Below are positions 61,563-64,000 of a stretch of DNA of 64,000 bases, in pieces. The notes below the pieces were generated by a model that saw nothing but the letters and a program-made list of their open reading frames with translations, did not search any database and was not told the DNA's origin. The translations under genes and the position numbers were made by a program. Origin of the DNA: Gemmataceae bacterium (GTDB taxonomy: Bacteria > Planctomycetota > Planctomycetia > Gemmatales > Gemmataceae); contig JALHPZ010000010.1 in the NCBI GenBank assembly GCA_022842245.1, forward strand, positions 124,001 through 188,000, given 5' to 3'. The first letter of the stretch is position 1, and each line of letters opens with the position of its first letter.

Positions 61563-63614
61563 ATGAGCGCTTCCGCGACCTTCGATGCGATGGACCAACT
61601 CTGCGTCAACACGATCCGCACACTCTCGATGGACGCGGTGCAAAAGGCGAACTCCGGCCACCCGGGCGCACCGATGGGTCTCGCTCCGGTTGCATACACC
61701 GTCTGGAACCGCTTCCTCCGGTACGACCCCAAATCGCCGACATGGTTCAACCGCGACCGCTTCGTCCTCTCGAACGGCCACGCGTCCATGCTGCTGTACA
61801 GCATGATCCACCTCGCGGGCATCGAAGCCGTCGACGGCAAGCGGAAGGTGACGATGGACGAGATCAAGCGATTTCGCCAGTTCGACAGCGCGACGCCCGG
61901 CCACCCCGAATACCACCTGACCGCCGGCGTGGAAACGACAACCGGTCCGCTCGGACAGGGGATCGGCAACGCCGTCGGCATGGCCATCGCCCAGAAATGG
62001 ATCGCCGCCAACTACGGCAAACCCGGCTACGAAGACCTCTTCGAGCATCGCGTCTATGCCATCTGCGGCGACGGCTGCCTCATGGAGGGTGTCGCCAGCG
62101 AAGCCGCCTCCCTCGCCGGCCACCTCAAGCTCGACAATCTCTGCCTCCTCTACGACGACAACCAGATCACCATCGACGGCCGCACCACGCTCGCCTTCAC
62201 CGAAAACGTCTCGAAGCGATTCGAGGCCTACGGCTGGAACGTGCTCCAGGTCGCCGACGCGAACGACCTGCCGGCGCTCGCCAACGCACTGAACTCGGCC
62301 GCTGCCACCAAGGGCCAGCCGACCTTCATCGTCGTGAAAGGCAAGATCGGCTACGGCGCGCCGCACAAGCAGGACAGCGAGCACGCCCACGGAGAACCGC
62401 TCGGCGAGGACGAGATCAAGGGCGCGAAGAAGAACTACGGCTGGCCGGAAGACAAGAGTTTCTACGTGCCGGACGGCGTCTATGAGCGGTTCCAGGAAAA
62501 CATCGGCAAGCGCGGAGCGGAGGCTCACGCGGCTTGGGCGAAGAAGTTCGCCGACTACAAGGCCAAGCATGCCGACCTCGCTGCACAGATCGAAAGCATT
62601 CAGTCCAAGAAACTGCCAGCCGGCTGGGAAAAGTCGCTGCCGACGTTCCCGGCGGACCCGAAGGGAATGGCGACGCGGGATTCGTCCGGCAAGGTGCTCA
62701 ACGCCGTGGCGAAGGCGGTGCCTTGGATGGTCGGCGGCTCGGCCGACCTTGCGAAGTCGAACAAGAGCCGGCTGACGTTCGAGGGGGCCGGCGACTTCCA
62801 GGCCGGCAGCTACGTCGGGCGCAACGTCCACTTCGGCGTCCGCGAACACGGCATGGGTGCCGTCGTCAACGGCATGGCGCTCAGCGGCTTGCGATCCTTC
62901 GCCGCCGGTTTCATGATCTTCTCCGACTACGGCCGCGCCGCCATCCGCCTCGGGTCCATCATCGAGAAGCCAGTCATCTATGTCTTCACTCACGACAGCA
63001 TCGGCGTCGGCGAAGACGGCCCGACTCACCAGCCGATCGAGCACATGGCCAGCCTTCGCGCCATCCCCGGCCTTATCGTGCTGCGTCCAGGCGATGCGAA
63101 CGAAGTGGCGGAAGCGTACAAGGTGGCGATGGAGTCGAGCCATCACCCCGTCATCCTCGCGCTCAGCCGTCAGGCGGTGCCAACCTACGACCGCACGAAG
63201 TACGCCCCCGCCAGCGGCGTAGCCAAGGGCGGCTACGTCTTCGCGGACGCCGCCGGCGGCAAGCCGGACTTGATCCTGATCGCGACTGGCACGGAATTGC
63301 CGCTGGCGGTCGAGGCCTACGAGAAGCTCACTGCCGAGGGTGTCAAGGCCCGCGTCGTCAGCATGCCGTCGTGGGAATTGTTCGAACAGCAGACGAAAGA
63401 GTATCGCGACGGCGTGCTGCCGCCGGCGGTCACGGCCCGCGTCGCGATCGAAATGGCCTCGACCTTCGGCTGGGAACGCTACATCGGTACCAGCGGAGCC
63501 ATGATCGGCATGCGGTCGTTCGGTGCCTCGGCCCCGCTAAAGGACCTCGCCAAGCACTTCGGCTTCACGATCGAGAAAGTGCTGGAAGCCGCAAAGGCCC
63601 AACTGAAGAAGTAA
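61563..63614 (+). CDS. tkt: Transketolase
   Basis: The 683-residue length matches transketolases. The N-terminal domain has SGHPGAPMG with the catalytic His33. The thiamine-diphosphate motif is GDGCLMEGVASEA... to DDNQ, and the pyrimidine domain has HFGVREHGMGAVVNG and FSDYGRAAIRL. The enzyme transfers two-carbon units between sugar phosphates in the pentose phosphate pathway with ThDP and Mg. ATG 61563 has GAGG upstream; ATG 61527 is a possible alternative. It is divergent from HU and convergent with hisG, with a shared terminator downstream. Confidence 0.95.
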   Translation: MSASATFDAMDQLCVNTIRTLSMDAVQKANSGHPGAPMGLAPVAYTVWNRFLRYDPKSPTWFNRDRFVLSNGHASMLLYSMIHLAGIEAVDGKRKVTMDEIKRFRQFDSATPGHPEYHLTAGVETTTGPLGQGIGNAVGMAIAQKWIAANYGKPGYEDLFEHRVYAICGDGCLMEGVASEAASLAGHLKLDNLCLLYDDNQITIDGRTTLAFTENVSKRFEAYGWNVLQVADANDLPALANALNSAAATKGQPTFIVVKGKIGYGAPHKQDSEHAHGEPLGEDEIKGAKKNYGWPEDKSFYVPDGVYERFQENIGKRGAEAHAAWAKKFADYKAKHADLAAQIESIQSKKLPAGWEKSLPTFPADPKGMATRDSSGKVLNAVAKAVPWMVGGSADLAKSNKSRLTFEGAGDFQAGSYVGRNVHFGVREHGMGAVVNGMALSGLRSFAAGFMIFSDYGRAAIRLGSIIEKPVIYVFTHDSIGVGEDGPTHQPIEHMASLRAIPGLIVLRPGDANEVAEAYKVAMESSHHPVILALSRQAVPTYDRTKYAPASGVAKGGYVFADAAGGKPDLILIATGTELPLAVEAYEKLTAEGVKARVVSMPSWELFEQQTKEYRDGVLPPAVTARVAIEMASTFGWERYIGTSGAMIGMRSFGASAPLKDLAKHFGFTIEKVLEAAKAQLKK

Positions 63615-63622
63615 AATCGGGC

Positions 63623-63652
63623 GAAGCCCGCGGACGACCGTCCGCGGGCTTC
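63623..63652. terminator. Bidirectional terminator between tkt and hisG
   Basis: A perfect 12-bp stem, GAAGCCCGCGGA (63623-63634) with TCCGCGGGCTTC (63641-63652), has the loop CGACCG. It lies between two convergent stop codons. On the minus strand it is followed by GATTTT. Confidence 0.8.
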
Positions 63653-63657
63653 GGTCA

Positions 63658-64000
63658 TCAATCAATAATTTTGTTCAACGGGTACTCGACGATCCCGCAC
63701 GCGCCCGCTGACTTGAGCCGTGGGATGATCCGCCGCACCTCGGCCTCGTCCAGGATCGTGTTCACATCCACCCACGTCGGATCGGACAAGCTCGATATCG
63801 TCGGAGTCTGCAACGCCGGCAGCATCGCCAGCACCGAATCCAACTGAGACCGCTTCACGTTCATCATCAGCCCGACCTTGCCCTCGGCGGCCATTGCCCC
63901 CTTGAGCATCAGGATCAGGTCGTCCATCTTCTGGCGCTTCCACCCGTCCTTCGCCGCGTCCGGGTTCGCGATGAACCGAGTCGTGCTCTGCAGAATGTCG
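63658..64000 (-). CDS. hisG: ATP phosphoribosyltransferase, long form, C-terminal part
   Basis: The visible 113 or so codons match the C-terminal regulatory domain of long-form HisG: an ILQSTTRFIANPDA segment near the window edge, then MLKGAMAAEGKVGLMMNV, LPALQTPTISSLSD, WVDVNTILDEAEVRRIIPRL, and the terminal GIVEYPLNKIID. HisG starts histidine synthesis by joining ATP and PRPP, and this domain binds histidine for feedback control. The N-terminal catalytic domain lies beyond the window. Confidence 0.9.
   Translation of the reverse strand, partial: DILQSTTRFIANPDAAKDGWKRQKMDDLILMLKGAMAAEGKVGLMMNVKRSQLDSVLAMLPALQTPTISSLSDPTWVDVNTILDEAEVRRIIPRLKSAGACGIVEYPLNKIID

Overview
The window looks like a chromosomal segment of a planctomycete, most plausibly of the Gemmataceae. 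This is inferred from the high G+C content, the giant Calx-beta/RHS surface protein with an N-terminal Leu-Glu-x-Arg-like patch, the DUF2924 plus large serine recombinase module, and the secreted PQQ-propeller and DUF4034-like proteins. No rRNA or other marker gene is present to confirm it.

Layout. Positions 1-4.7 kb hold ordinary chromosomal genes: the end of a PQQ-type beta-propeller protein, a GAF histidine kinase with a degenerate sigma-54-activator-like regulator, and a fumarylacetoacetate-hydrolase family enzyme. A tRNA-Asn (GTT) gene follows at 4829. Positions 5.2-19.4 kb hold one co-directional defence-like cluster. It contains a type III-like restriction subunit, its DNA methyltransferase, an A+T-rich unknown protein, a RelE-like/UvrD helicase fusion, a membrane HhH/zinc-ribbon/TerB protein and a complete BrxL Lon-like protein. 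There is no PglZ, BrxC or PglX, so it is not an ordinary BREX locus. This cluster is my main candidate for an undescribed system.

Positions 19.5-39 kb look like an integrative element or a mosaic of several. It has a serine-recombinase module (small protein, DUF2924, recombinase, HTH protein), a secreted TPR protein and a second defence-like cargo (HD hydrolase, QatB-like protein, QueC/QatC-like PP-loop protein with a winged helix). It then has a sigma-like factor, a primase-helicase, an iteron-rich origin-like region, a ParB-methyltransferase fusion and several small phage-like genes. Two copies of a promoter-like motif, at 19494 and 27951, precede the recombinase and primase modules.

Positions 39.4-56.2 kb are a polymorphic-toxin locus. 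A 4587-residue Calx-beta/RHS protein ends in a JAB-like domain and is followed by a small zinc-ribbon protein, a probable immunity protein. A displaced RHS tip with Hint and EndoU-like domains and its own probable immunity gene come next. Positions 56.3-59.5 kb carry two tandem copies of one DDE insertion sequence. The window ends with ordinary genes: a secreted esterase-like protein, an HU protein, transketolase and the C-terminal part of HisG.

Base composition, codon use and homology were judged by eye. No database search was possible.
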